Shown piece by piece: positions 1 to 11,687 of a DNA stretch of 64,000 nt. Source of the DNA: Calliphora vicina (lineage: Eukaryota; Arthropoda; Insecta; Diptera; Calliphoridae); NCBI RefSeq assembly GCF_958450345.1, contig NC_088783.1, forward strand, positions 19,843,701 through 19,907,700. The letters run 5' to 3'. Every line of letters starts with the position of its first letter. Within the stretch, counting starts at the first letter, position 1. The notes under the pieces are model-generated. The model worked only from the letters and a program-made list of their open reading frames with translations. It did not search any database and was not told the origin of the DNA. Position numbers and translations under genes: made by a program.

Positions 1-1302
1 ACATACATATAAATAAATATGTATTTTGAAACATTTATGTGTAAGTGAGTAAGTAATAAGGGATTTTACTTTCATTGTATATTGTTTACTGTGCCAAGTT
101 TATTTACCATAGTGCAGTACTGGGTATTCTATTACTGCATGAGAAATTTCGAGCACTCTATTATATATGTCATCAGATTTTGCCCCCTAGATTCGATTTC
201 GATTGAAGTCAAAAGTCTATACCGCAAGCTCTAACAATTCAGGGCTATACACAACGATCTTCAATATCATCTCATGATCATTCTTGACCAAGTATATTTA
301 AATAATCATGTTTACTCTCAGATCCATCTCTGTATATTGTATGTCTTCCGATTATATACACAACAAATGTTTAAGTGTGTGAATACATGCAAGAGTTTCT
401 GATTGTTTAGTGTAAATTTTGTGCAGTCATGCATGCAGCATGCCTGTGCATGCATGCATAGGCTTTTTTCTGTATATTGTTGTCCTATTTTTACAAAATT
501 TCTGTATTTTTTTTCATTTCATATTTGTGTTATTGTTTAACATTTAGGTTTTTGTTACTGTTTTGTGTAAATCATTTATTTACCAAATGTTTGTTTAGTT
601 GTTCGTTATGTATGTATGTGTTGTTGTATGTTTGATTGTTGAATTTATTTAACGTAAATTACATTTGAAATGCAAATATTTATTTTAAAATTTTATGTTT
701 TTATTGTAGTTGTGGGTGGTGACATTGCAGCTGCTGGAATTGTTGTTAGTTTTAGAGATTATTTTAAAATAACAATTCCATTCAACACACGCAGTAGAAA
801 TCTATTTAGATAGATAATTTATTTTGTTTAAATAAATAATTTTACGGATTTCTGATTTTTCCAACTGCTCTCTCTAACTGTTGTTATTTTAATATTTCAT
901 TTTCAATTAATAAACAAATGTTATTATTATTATTATTTTTAGTATTTATTGTTATTATTTATTTTTATTATTAGCACCATGCTCTTTGCATTTAAATCAC
1001 ACAATTTTGATTTTAGCAAGAGTCTACCAGCCGTATGAGTGATATGTTTGGTTCAGTTTTTTTTTTGCAGGGCTAATTTAAATAAATCATACGCAATGAT
1101 GAGCTCTCTTGGAAAAACAGTAATTTATAGTTTTAGATGTTTTTGATTTAAAAACATAATTTGATAATAAAAGTATGAAATTTGAGGGAAATTTGATTTG
1201 AATGTTTTCCATTTAAAAGTAAGGCAGTGTTTTATAGAAATCATTTGCAATTTAAAATATTAGGGGTGTGAAAATAATAAAGTTTTGAAAAATTTAAATT
1301 TT
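1..1302. other. Non-coding, no gene recognised
   Basis: AT-rich DNA with no open frame of note. It contains a run of alternating CATGCA words near 426-460 and a TTA-rich simple repeat around 915-975. It reads like intron or intergenic sequence. No transposon end is visible before the mariner terminus at 1306. Confidence 0.6.
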
Positions 1303-1305
1303 TTA

Positions 1306-2195
1306 AAAATGCGGGATTTACTATAGATAGCGTACCTTTTGAACGCAGTTTTAATTAAATAATTGTCATTTATTCTCACTTAGATATTAAACATTGTTGT
1401 GTAAACAACAAAGTTTTTTTTTGCTTCGAAAATGTCGAATTTTGTGCCAACAAACCGTCATGTGCGGGAAGTTTTGCTTTATTTCTTTAATTTGAAAAAA
1501 AAGTGCCGCTCACGAATGCGTATGGTGAATGTGTTCCATTAGATTCAACGTGCTAGTTCAGAAGTGGTGATTTTGAGATGGAAGACTAATATCGCCCTGA
1601 CCAGCCAAAAAAGTTTGAAGATCAAGAATTGGAGGCATTACTCCATCAAGATTGTTGTCAAATTCAACAAGAGTTTGCAAAATAATTGGGAGCTACTCTA
1701 GCTACTCTCCAAAAGCAGAGAAATTGGGTATCATACGAATTGAAGCCGAGAGACCTTGAAAGATGATTTTGCATGTCCGAAATGATGATTCAACCTTATA
1801 AAAGAAAATCATTTTTGCACCGAATCATTACTTGAGATAAAAATGTATCCATAACCCGAAGCATAAGATTGGTGGTATCAAAAGGGTCCTATCTATCATG
1901 AGCTGCTGAAGTATGAGTAGACCATCACAAGGAACCTGTACCGAATGCAACTGATTCGTTTGATACCAGCATTGATATGAAACTGTAATATTCCATCATG
2001 ACAATATACGACCACATATTGTAATATCTCTTCAAACCTTTTTAAAATGAAGTGGTTGGCAATTCGGACGGGCAAGGTCTGGACTATAATGCGGGTGAGG
2101 CATTATAGTCCAGACCTTGCCCCGTCCGACTACTATTTGTTTCAGAACGATCTCTCTAGGATACGCCTCACTTTGGAACAGAGTACTCGATGTTG
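1306..2195 (+). pseudogene. Mariner A, degenerate mariner transposase copy
   Basis: The left end reads TA then AAAATGCGGGATTT, the complement of the right end of mariner D at 46711-46720, so this is probably the 5' terminus with its TA target site. The transposase region begins at ATGTCGAATTTTGTGCC (1431) and recalls the mariner start (FVPT...H.REVL). Later blocks correspond to the helix-turn-helix, the YYELLK segment and the SPD..PSDY segment. Frameshifts and stops are frequent, so it is dead. The 3' end is lost where HP1-type sequence begins near 2196. The C-terminal part has acquired an unusual local inverted duplication at 2065-2128. Confidence 0.85.
2065..2128. repeat. Local inverted duplication inside mariner A
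   Basis: Arms of 28 and 29 bases (2065-2092 and 2100-2128) are complementary except for one extra base, around a 7-base loop. The right arm is ordinary mariner sequence found in the other copies (CCAGACCTTGCCCCGTCCG). The left arm is its mirror copy and replaces the expected sequence. A template switch during repair or replication is the likely origin. Confidence 0.8.
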
Positions 2196-2306
2196 GCTAG
2201 ATTAAACGATGTCCGTCCGTCCGTACGTCCATCTGGCTGTCCATGTAACCCTTGTGCACAACGTACAAGTCGATGATGCGATAAAATTTCACACAAATTT
2301 TTAAGC
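2196..2306 (-). repeat. HP1 repeat fragment
   Basis: The stretch contains GATTAAACGATGTCCGTCCG followed by the CTGGCTGTCCATGTAA block and AAATTTC, the same order as in the HP1 copy at 46748-47415. Only about 110 bp remain, joined to mariner A on the left and to the DD37E fragment on the right. Confidence 0.7.
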
Positions 2307-2820
2307 AGTGTGATCGAAAAAATCTTAACATTAATAAAAAAAAATCACTAAACCTACAGTTTTGTTTTTTTTCTTTGATTGAAATTATTATTACAACTTA
2401 CGAAAAATATTATTTTTATAGTTCTAATCAATAGTGATGAATTTATGAACCTTCCGTTAAGTTTTTTATATTGCATCTGTCACCTTTTGTGTGCCAATAT
2501 CTCTCAACTGGCCTTAGCTCCAGACAGTTTGGAGGATTTGCCTCTCTTGATACAAATACCACATTATTGTTCTTGTATCACTAAAGACCTTGTTTATCAT
2601 AAATCGCCACATTAAAAAGTCTTATGAATGGAAGCATCCATTGTCATATATCGTTGGCTTCTTTTGCCGCAACTGCATATTGATTTTGGGAAAATTTTCT
2701 GCTTTTGTGTCTTAAACTTTTCAACATTCACTCGAGCATCAGCAACATAAAAAGATTGACCCGAAGCTTCAAAAAATGTTGCAGAACATACGTTTGGTCA
2801 TCCATTATGCAGCAGGTATG
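2307..2820 (-). pseudogene. Fragment of the DD37E Tc1-like transposon
   Basis: This is an inverted, truncated and internally deleted relative of the intact element at 7192-8489. It starts with a diverged terminal repeat (GTGATCGAAAAAATCTTAAC), then the 3' untranslated part (GATTGAAATTATTATTACAA), then the C-terminal coding sequence. It stops near the first catalytic region (CATCCATTATGCAGCA). Large blocks of the intact reading frame are missing and stops interrupt the rest. It shows that the family has been in this genome long enough to decay. Confidence 0.85.
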
Positions 2821-3115
2821 AGGAGTCCAACAAAAGGTACTTTTTCGATTTTTTTAAAAATAGATTTCTTTGTATTTTTATAACATTTGGGTTGAAATCT
2901 CAATAGAAAAACCAATTTCCCTAAATTTTAAAATTTTCAAAATAGTACCCTTTGAAAATGCCCTGAGGGCTCTTCATCCTTTTGCACCTGGTTCCTAAAC
3001 GTAACTTGCAAATTAGTTTTTGATGTCTGTTATGAGTTTATTCGGTCATAATTAGCCTAAAAAAAATTATCCGACAACTTTTTTTTAAAGGTTTTTTCGT
3101 TCTCACTGCTCATAT
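2821..3115. other. Non-coding spacer
   Basis: AT-rich spacer between the DD37E fragment and the hAT-type element. I see no gene and no terminal repeat in it. It ends in the left target duplication of the next element. Confidence 0.5.
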
Positions 3116-3123
3116 ATGCGGAC

Positions 3124-3561
3124 TAGAGTATCCAAAACCGTAACCGAAAACCGGTCAACCGGTTTTTTCATCTTTGTAAACTCAACGGGTTTCCGTTTTT
3201 TTAACTTTTCGGTGTTTTGACAAACTAGTTTTTGTAAGACGGTTAGCCGGTTTTAATGAAATATATTTTCTAAAGCTCTTTCAAACATATTTATGAAAAA
3301 CTTTGATACCATTTTTAAAAATATTGATTTATTTTATAGAAAATTTTAGCATTTGACAACATTTCGTGAAAGATATAAAATAATTGCATAAAGAATTCAA
3401 AAATGCTAAATTTCCATTAAATACAAAATTTAATATAAATCGGTTAATCAGTATTTTTGACGACAAAAACCGAAACGGCTTAACTGGTTTTTTCAAAAGC
3501 AAACTTTTTCGATTAAAGCGGAAACCGGTTTTTTAAATTTGCCGGTTTTTTGGACACTCTA
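3124..3561. mobile_element. Non-autonomous hAT-type element, 438 bp
   Basis: The ends are TAGAGTATCCAAAACCG and, inverted, TAGAGTGTCCAAAAAACCG. The element is flanked by a perfect 8-bp direct repeat, ATGCGGAC, at 3116-3123 and 3562-3569, the duplication length of the hAT superfamily. The subterminal regions are rich in repeated AACCGGTT-like words in both orientations, as in the related elements at 52455-53640 and 45690-45858. It has no coding capacity. Confidence 0.9.
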
Positions 3562-3569
3562 ATGCGGAC

Positions 3570-6479
3570 GTTATAACTTAACTTAATTTGATGATGATCG
3601 GTTCAAATTCTACAGAAACAAGTTTCATATAGACTTGAATCACACGAGAAAATTTCATGGCGTGTAATGTACAAGTGGACAAACATTTCTACTTCTAGAG
3701 CATTGCTTAAAGTCAGGAGTAAACTTGACTTTTGGTGGAAGAATATATGCACAAGTTTTCTAATAAAAATAAAAGATTTTCAAGAGATATGTAGCTAAGA
3801 CGATTGGGAGTTATTGATCTGCTAGCTAACAGTCTGCTTATGGTGAGTTCTTGTCTGCTAATACCATTTTATCGCATATAACCTTACTTGTACTTGTATA
3901 CACAATAATTTAAAACTCCCTTGCCTCTGTTATAGGGGAAAAACTAAATAAAAATCAAAACTAAATGATCAATACAAACTAAATCAGAATAAAAAAAACT
4001 AAATCAGAAATAATCTAATCAAGAAAAATAAAATCACAATCAAAACAAAAGCATAATTATAAAAAACATCAAATTTAATATTATGCAAGTCAAAACTAAT
4101 ATAAATTAAACTGATGTACAAATCTGAAACTAATCGAAATAGGAAAAAAAAGTAATTTCTATTGTCACATCAAAATTGCTGATTATAGGGCACCCAAGAT
4201 GGATTTTGGGGCCAACGCCTCTTAACCCTCCCTACCTAATGTTTCAGCGGCGCATATTTTGCTGAAACCCACAAATGATTTCATCCTACTTCATATTACA
4301 TCCGTAAGAAAAAGTTTAAACTTTACATTTCCATTATAATATTACAAAATTTATTCATTTCAAAATATTCATTTTGGTTTTAATAAAACCGAAATACAAG
4401 AATTATTCAAATTATAGCTTAGAACTAGTCTATGGTAATTACTGACAAAATCAGATTATTAATTTTATTTGAAAATGATATCAAAAATTATTAAAAGATA
4501 TTAACCTGACTTGTTTTGATTGGGACTACTTCCCATTTAAATAAATAACAATATAATCATTCAACAATCTATAACAAAGTAGAATAATAAGAAGCAAAAA
4601 CAATACACAAAATGTTGCTACACATTTAAGAGACAATTAATTCTCTTTATGATCTTTTCATTAAGGTTGTTGTTGCTTCTGTTATTTATTTGTAAAAAAT
4701 ATGCAAACAAGATAGAAAATAAAAAAAATGTTTGATCACTCACCAAACTTAATTGATTACCATGATGTTAAATGTTGAGTATGATGTCTCGGAGGCCTCT
4801 TCGAACATTCGGCATACTAAACGACGTTATTAGGGATGTTAAATTTGTTGTTGCATATTTTCTAGACAAGGTAAATTTATAGGTTATTAAAACTAATACT
4901 AATGAGAATATTTAACATACAGACCTTACTTATACATGTTTAGAATTAGGTTAAATTCGAATTTTAATAGTTATACATTTGATAAGTTAAATTAAAGATT
5001 TATAAATAGTTTTATGTTAGTTTTAGAACATATTTATAATTGTTGTAATTGGAATTCATCAAATTAGTTATTTTATGTAATTCTTATGAAAAATGAAAAG
5101 GTTATTTAAAATATAGAATAATATAGAAAATTCTTTTAGACATAGGTTAGCATGAATATAATATTTTTAATTTAATCAGTTTATACTTAGATTGTAATTG
5201 CATGATGTTCGGATTTATTTAGACAACACTACGTTTCATCATCGGTGGTGAGGTTGTTCGGACAAAGTGGGTAGGTGATTAATACATGTCCATGTCTACC
5301 CGATGTTTAATTGTTCAGGTAGAGAATGCTGATTTGGTTGAATTTGTCTATCACTGTTGATACTAATTAAGTTCTTTGTTGCTTCTATGGGTTGTTTACG
5401 AACAATGTATAACAAACATGACGTCACAAACTGAATGGAAGATTCCCAGTCAATTGCAATTTATTCAATCTTCTTTTCGGTGCCCTTTTGTAAACGTTTG
5501 AGATTTTTCTTAGACACAGTGGTGATCAAAATAAAGACTCGTTCTGGAAATAGTTTGTGCAGATTTCTAGCCAGGGATTCTTTGGGTATCTTCTCCTGAT
5601 TTCAAGAATCAGCTTCTCCAACCACAAACGGAATTTAGAAATATATTCCCAGAATGTGTATGAAGGGATTTGGTGTGAGCAAATTAGTGAATCCAAAGTG
5701 AGGTTATGGAAATCGCGCGATATATATTAAAAACAAAATGGCTACCACGTGAGTTCGAAGAATGGAGAATTTCCTATATGGATTTATATTTTATTATACT
5801 CAAATTCTTCAAATAGAACTAATTGAAAAATTTACCTTTATCGGAAATCTAAAGTTGGTAGTTTAAACTATTCTTAAAACAATATAGCACTTTAAGCAAT
5901 TTATGTTTCACGTTGCACTATAATATTGTTTCACAAACTCACTTTAGAAATTTATATTTTATAATTTAGTTTTTTGATACTTTACTGTAAGTGGTGTTTC
6001 TTGTTCAAAATCTCAAAGTAAAAAGAACGCAGTAATCATGAGTGGAAAAAAACCAAACGTTGATTGTATGGGTAATTATATTCAATCGATTACTAATACT
6101 CGATTAGTCGATATTCGAGTTGCTTTGTTGTAGTGTTACCCTATATGGCTATCATCGACTAACGTTTACACCATGCAATTATTAAAACGTAAACAATGTA
6201 AATAATGTATATACTTAAGCAAAAAAAATGTAACAAATATCATTTAAAGAAATTTTAATATAAAAATACTAAATCTAATATATAAATTTTAACAATATCT
6301 AAATGTTTAATAAATGCATCTTAAAATATATGTTAATACATGAAAATATTCTTGAGTAAAATAAAGTTTGGTAATGTTTTTTGAATAGATTTACCTCTGC
6401 AGAAAACAAAACAAATGTAGGTTTTAGAGAAAAGGTCTATTTTTGCTGAAAAATTATTTTATATTTCAAATTTGATAAA
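3570..6479. other. Long non-coding stretch, no gene recognised
   Basis: AT-rich DNA with poly-A/T tracts and A-rich low-complexity sequence around 3940-4150 (repeated AAATCA words). No open frame, RNA gene or clear transposon end was found. A weak HP1-like echo (CATATAGACTTGAATCACACGA) lies just right of the hAT element near 3630. Confidence 0.5.
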
Positions 6480-6648
6480 ATCGTACAATACAGGCGATCG
6501 GTCTATACTTAGTCATAGCTCCAATAAAGGCCAACTTCCTAAAATCGTTCATGAAAATAAATTATTGCATTGTCTTTGATCAGTGAGGTTTATTATATGG
6601 TCGTTCTTGAGCGATCATGCTTTCTTACTTGTTTTTTTTAATAAATAT
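6480..6648 (-). repeat. Degenerate HP1 end
   Basis: It contains TAGTCATAGCTCC, then TTATATGGTCGTTCTTGAGCG and ATGCTTTCTTACTTGTTTTT. These match in order the terminal part of full HP1 copies, including a decayed form of the GACCGACC hairpin. Only one end is present. Confidence 0.6.
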
Positions 6649-7191
6649 ATATTTTTTATTATTTCAAATTACACAGTACAACACATGATTTTGGGACTCA
6701 ATTCTAACAATTGCACGTGAAAGTAGCCCCAAAAATAAGAACTTATGCATCATTAGTTTTGTCAATTTGGCTGCCGTAATAATTTAATGGCCATACGAAT
6801 TTTTTTTCCTCAAGATGGATTTTTATCACTTTTCTATATTTTAGCACGGAATATCTCTTTTGTGGCTGAAGAAAAGTTGTAGATATTGAATAGTAGATGA
6901 AAAGTACGGAACATACCCACCCGAAAAAGTTGCATCCAGTGCCTTAAAAATCGCAAAAATGCACATTTTTTTAATTTTTTTTACCAATTTTTCACCTTTT
7001 TGCTCAATAACTAGATTACAAATCCAATTATGGATTTGAAATTAGGTCGTGTGATTTGTGTTTATATGAAAGTTATTTATCATGAATTATATGAATTATA
7101 CCATCATTTTTAACAGATTTATTCACTTTACAGTGATTTTCGGATGCGGGTCTTATATGGGAGCTATGAATAATTATGAATTTTGTATATA

Positions 7192-8489
7192 AGGAGTGAG
7201 ATCGAAAAATTCTTAACACACGTTTTTCATTACATTTTTTAACCCAAGTATTATTTGAATTTTTTTTTGATCAAGTTACCTTTGAAAAACATGTCAGTTA
7301 TTATGTGTAATGTCAATTATATTAATTTTTTTGTTAATCTGATTAAAATGAGTGACCAGAAAAAAGTGCGTACTGAAATTATTAAATATTTTCAACAAAA
7401 CCCAACTTGGTCTTACAAAAAGTTGGCCAAGCATACAAAGGTCTGCCGTCAAACTGTTTCCAATGTTATTAAACAGTACCGGGAGAACTTGTCAGTTGAT
7501 AGAAAACCTGGTTCAGGTAGAAGGAATGGTCCACATGATGTTTCTAAAGCCAAAAAAATAGAACGCATTTTCAAAAGAGCTCCCAACACATCCGGTAGGA
7601 AAGCAGCCCGGTTAGCTCAGTGCTCGGACTATTTGGTACGAAAAGTTAAAGCTAATGCAGGTTTAAAAACATACAAGGCTCAAAAAGTTCGTGACAGGAA
7701 CGCTACTAAAAATTTAGAGGCCAAAAACAGAGCACGGAAATTGAAGTCAAGTTTTATAAAAAAATATTCTTGCTGCATAATGGATGACGAAACGTATGTT
7801 CTGGCAGATTTTTCGCAACTTCCAGGTCAAAAATTTTATGTTGCTGATGCTCGAGGGAATGTTGAAGAAAAGTTTAGGACCCAAAAGCAGACAAAATTTC
7901 CCAGAAAGTTCTTGGTATGGCAAGCAATATGCAGTTGCGGCAAAAGAAGCCACTCATTTGTTACAACGGGCTCTATAAATACCGAAATTTACATCAAGGA
8001 ATGTTTACAAAAAAGGCTGCTTCCATTCATAAGACTTCATAATGTGTCCACTTATTTTTGGCCTGACTTGGCATCCTGTCACTATGGCAAACAAGCCCTT
8101 GAGTGGTACAAGAACAATAATGTGGTATTTGTACCAAGAGAGGCAAATCCTCCAAACTGCCCGGAGCTAAGGCCAGTGGAGAGATATTGGGCTCTTGTTA
8201 AAAGAGAATTGAAGAGTACAAAAAAGGTGTCCAAAAGTGTGGTAGATTTTAAACGGAGATGGACTACATGTTCGAGCAAAGTGACAGAAAGCACTATAAA
8301 AACGTTAATGGAAGGGTTTCCGAAAAAGGTTCAAAATTTCATCACTAGTGATTAAAACTATAAAAATAATTTTTTTTGTAAATTGTAATAATAATTTCAA
8401 TCAAATAAAAAAAAAATTAAAGCTGTAAGTTTAGTGGTTTCTTTTTTATAAACATATATGTATGTTAAGAATTTTTCGATCTCACTCCT
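7192..8489 (+). mobile_element. Complete Tc1/mariner-class transposon, DD37E type
   Basis: The termini are matching inverted repeats: AGGAGTGAGATCGAAAAATT at the left and its complement at the right, agreeing for about 27 bases (through CTTAACA). TA lies immediately outside both ends (7190-7191 and 8490-8491). The length of 1298 bp is usual for a Tc1/mariner element. It encloses one uninterrupted transposase frame. It is inserted in HP1-type sequence: joining the two flanks gives TTTTGTATAAAACTTATTTG, close to what intact HP1 copies show. Confidence 0.95.
7348..8355 (+). CDS. DD37E Tc1-like transposase, intact frame
   Basis: This is a predicted cut-and-paste transposase of 335 residues that would bind the terminal repeats and move the element to TA sites. 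Residues 1-110 form a paired-like helix-turn-helix region (SYKKLAKHTKVCRQTVSNVI) with a basic KPGSGRRNG linker. The DDE core shows D147 (MDDETYV), D240 (WPDLASCHY) and E278 (CPELRPVE). The last two are separated by 37 residues, the spacing of the D37E group reported from mosquitoes. The ATG at 7348 is preferred because it opens directly on the HTH domain. The frame continues upstream without a stop, and an earlier ATG at 7291 is possible. There is no stop or frameshift, so the gene may be young. Confidence 0.9.
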   Translation: MSDQKKVRTEIIKYFQQNPTWSYKKLAKHTKVCRQTVSNVIKQYRENLSVDRKPGSGRRNGPHDVSKAKKIERIFKRAPNTSGRKAARLAQCSDYLVRKVKANAGLKTYKAQKVRDRNATKNLEAKNRARKLKSSFIKKYSCCIMDDETYVLADFSQLPGQKFYVADARGNVEEKFRTQKQTKFPRKFLVWQAICSCGKRSHSFVTTGSINTEIYIKECLQKRLLPFIRLHNVSTYFWPDLASCHYGKQALEWYKNNNVVFVPREANPPNCPELRPVERYWALVKRELKSTKKVSKSVVDFKRRWTTCSSKVTESTIKTLMEGFPKKVQNFITSD

Positions 8490-9239
8490 TATAAAACTTA
8501 TTTGAAGCGAAATTTATGTAGATACATATATAAATTAAACATTTATGACCGATAAAGTCCAATTTCGGGAGGACATTTGTATGTGGGCTATGTGAAATAA
8601 TGAACCGATTTCAGCCAATTTCAACAGGCTTCGTCCTTGTGCCGAGCAAATTATATGTACCAAATTTTTTTATAATCGGTCCATAATTATACATAGCTCC
8701 CATATAAGACCCGCTTCCGAAAATCACCTTAAAGTGAATAAATCTGTTAAAAATGATGGTATACAAGCAAAATTCATGATAAATAACTTTCATATAAACA
8801 CAAATCACACGACCTAATTTCATGGTGTTCGGTCCATAATTGGATTTGTAATCTAGTTATTGAGCAAAAAAGGTGAAAAATTGGTAAAAAATTTTAAAAA
8901 AAATTGGCATTTTTGCGATTTTTAAGGCACTGGATGCAACTTTTTCGGGTGGGTATGTTCCGTACTTTTCTTCTACTATTCAATATCTACAACTTTTCTT
9001 CAGCCACAAAAGAGATTCCGTACGGTATACGAGATATAACCGTGCTAAAATATAGAAAAAGTGATAAAAATCCACCTTGAGGAAAAAAGTTCGTATGGCC
9101 ATTAAATTATTATGGCAGCCAACTTGACAAAACTAATGATACAGAAGTTCTTATTTTTGGGGCTACTTTCACGTGCAATTGTCAGAATTGAGTCCCAAAA
9201 CAATGGACTGAAAAGTGTTGTACTGTGTTATTAAACAAT

Positions 9240-10040
9240 CCTCGTAGTTAATATTCAACGAAAACTATCATGTGCTTTGCAAACTTGAAAACCTAAAATT
9301 ATCTTAAACCACAAAAGACCATAATTATCAAAGGAAACACTACCCACACTAAAATAAATAATACTTAGTACAGGAAAAGTAGTTATATTTTATGAATATA
9401 AATTAATTTATTTAGTTAGACACATACATACATATACACATTTTCTCACATAAATTTAAATAAATACAATTACACACACACGTAAAATATAAATTTTTTT
9501 TTTTTTTTTATTTGTATCATCATAAATTAAAATTTTATCTCAAGTATTGTAATCAAAATAAATTGCAACACGTCATAAAAACTAACAGTTGCATTTATAA
9601 AACCGAATGAATTTTTGTAATTGCTCTTCTTACCACACAGACAAACAAATCACATACTAGATACATAATATGCCCGGCGAAATGATATGGTTACATACTT
9701 TTCCTTCTGGTTATTCTAAAATACAAATAGAATTTACTGTAATATAAGCTAAAACACTTGGAGCACAAACTTAGATAGAATAAGAATAATTGTTGTTTAA
9801 ACAAACAAAAACTGCGAAGCATTTTGCTTGTCTGCTGAAACTCCCAGTGTTTCTGGCACTCTATCGTCCAGTATATCTGGGATCTCTGTTGATTGTTAGT
9901 TATATTTATTAACTGTAATATCAAAAAAGGGTGCGTAAAAATTATAAGGTCAGTAGAGAAATTTCGGTAGCGGTTTAGCTTGCATTTTATCCAATATGTA
10001 GTACCAATCAATAATATTTGTATTTTTGGATAAACGGAAC
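9240..10040. other. Non-coding, no gene recognised
   Basis: AT-rich sequence with a CATACATACATA-type simple repeat near 9422 and a T tract near 9494. A 128-codon open frame on the minus strand (9691-10077) has no recognisable domain and strong low-complexity bias; I do not call it a gene. Confidence 0.45.
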
Positions 10041-10041
10041 A

Positions 10042-10130
10042 AAAACAAGTAAGATAGCTATATTCGGCTGTACCCATTCTTATATACCCTTCACCAAATT
10101 ATACTTTAAAATACAAATTTTAAATATTTT
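10042..10130. repeat. HP2 repeat end
   Basis: The sequence AACAAGTAAGATAGCTATAT followed by TCGGCTGTACCCATTCTTAT and ACCCTTCACCAAATTATA is one terminus of a second dispersed family, which I call HP2. Related ends occur, inverted, at 53940-54012 (GATTCGGCGCAGCCGAAT hairpin) and at 14447-14500. Confidence 0.55.
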
Positions 10131-10757
10131 TAGGTAAACAAAATTTATTTTTTTAGTTTTTTTTCCTTTCTGAAAAAAGAATTTGTTTTTTTAAATTTAA
10201 AATTATTTTTTTAAATTTTAACTTATTTTTTTGTATTTTAATATTTAGCGAACAAAAATTCGGGTTAAAAAATAATATTTCCGATTGTTTGGCATCAATC
10301 CAAGTTTTCCAAAATTGTTATAAAAATAAAACAAACAAATTTCATGTTTAAATTAGAGACGAAGATCTCTTTTTATTGTAAATAAATATTACCTCGTAGA
10401 AGGAATATTTAGCTTTTTTTAGTAAAATGCACGTAGTGCTTATGTCGAAGACAATTTGACAAGTGCTTTTTAATGATAAAATAACAAGCATAACTTGGTG
10501 GCAAACAATATTTAAGAACCCGTTAACGGTTTACTCGCTAGAATCTAGTAAAATACTTCCAGCAAAGTTGCATAAAAATGGAAGCAACAATAGATTCTAA
10601 CGTTGTTAAAAATAGTAGGATGCAACCTAAACACCGATATTGTTCCACTGTAGGTCCGACTTACTATGGTCTTATATACGTCGTTGCAAAGGTCTTTGAA
10701 ATATCTATCATTAGATATCCATATTGTCTATATTAATGACTTAGTAATCCTGATATA

Positions 10758-11685
10758 CAGTGACGGACATTACAATAGAATCACTACCAATATTTCATTT
10801 AAAACCAGGAGCAATCATAAGGATTGGTGTGTGCCAGAAAATACAAAAAAGTGGCAAAATGTGTAGTGGACGGAAGAAACGACCATTAATTTAATTGGTA
10901 GTAATGATAAGACATGGGTTAGACGTCCAAAAAATGACAAAAACCAAAAACGATTAAACATGGTTGGGGAAATATTATTATATGGGGATGCTTTTCTTGG
11001 TATTGCATTGGTCCAATTTATTGGATTAAAGAAAATATGGATAAGCACTTGTATGTAAATATTTTGGAGAATGTTATAAAGCCACATGCAGAATGGAATA
11101 TGCCCTTAAAATGGCTCTTCCAGCAAGATAATGACCCAAAGCACACGTCAGGTCTTGCCAAAAAATGGTTTTTATATAACAAAATTCATGTTATGGAATG
11201 GCCGTCTCAATAACCAGACTTAAATCCTATGGAAAATAGTAAAAGACAAACTCGGACCTGAAAAATTGAAAAACAAGGAAGAACTTTGGCAGAAAATTCA
11301 GGAAATATGGTATGCAATTTCCCGATCTACATGTGAAAGTTTGTTAAATTCAATACCCAAAAGATTTGATGCTGTTATTAGAAATAATTGATATGCAACA
11401 AAATATTAAGAAAACAGCGAATTCTTATGATGATTTTTTATTTTTAATCATTTTAAGACTGATTGATTCTATTTGAATGTCGCATATTTTATTTAGTCTT
11501 TTAGATTTGACATCGTTTTTAACATAAGAATGTGTTATTTTTTTCTTTTATTTTTTTCTATTTATTGTTTACGTTATGAGCATTAATATATAATGAACAA
11601 ATTTTAAATTTTGAAATCAAATTTTGTAGTTTTACCGCTTTAATCGAATTCATATGTAGCGATTTTATTGTATTGTCCGTCACTG
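10758..11685 (+). pseudogene. Tc1-like element, N-terminally deleted and broken
   Basis: The ends are CAGTGACGGACA...ACAATA and its inverted counterpart (TATTGTCCGTCACTG), each next to TA (10756-10757, 11686-11687). The 928-bp interior encodes a decayed Tc1-type DDE domain: GSND..WVRRP, HGGGNIIIWGCFS, FQQDNDPKHTS and WPSQ*PDLNPMEN are all readable, but only by changing frame and passing stops. The DNA-binding domain is gone. Where Tc1 relatives carry SDES, this copy reads TEET, so the first catalytic aspartate is also lost. The 3' flank continues as an HP2-type repeat. Confidence 0.85.
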
Positions 11686-11687
11686 TA

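Larger units (their letters stand above)
6672..9227. mobile_element. Long-inverted-repeat element carrying a DD37E insertion
   Basis: The outer sequences are CACAGTACAACAC at 6672 and its exact complement ending at 9227. From these points inward, the left arm to about 7185 and the right arm from about 8672 are diverged inverted copies. Shared blocks include TTGGGACTCAATTCT, GCACGTGAAAGTAGCCCC and the HP1-derived sequence in the inner arms. A 12-14 base insertion lies just inside the right terminus. The transposon at 7192-8489 lies in the left inner arm; removing it leaves a foldback of about 1.26 kb. I see no clear target duplication, so the superfamily is unassigned. Confidence 0.75.

Noticed and set aside
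9691..10077. 128-codon minus-strand frame
   Set aside because: No domain, AT-driven composition, and it overlaps the HP2 end.
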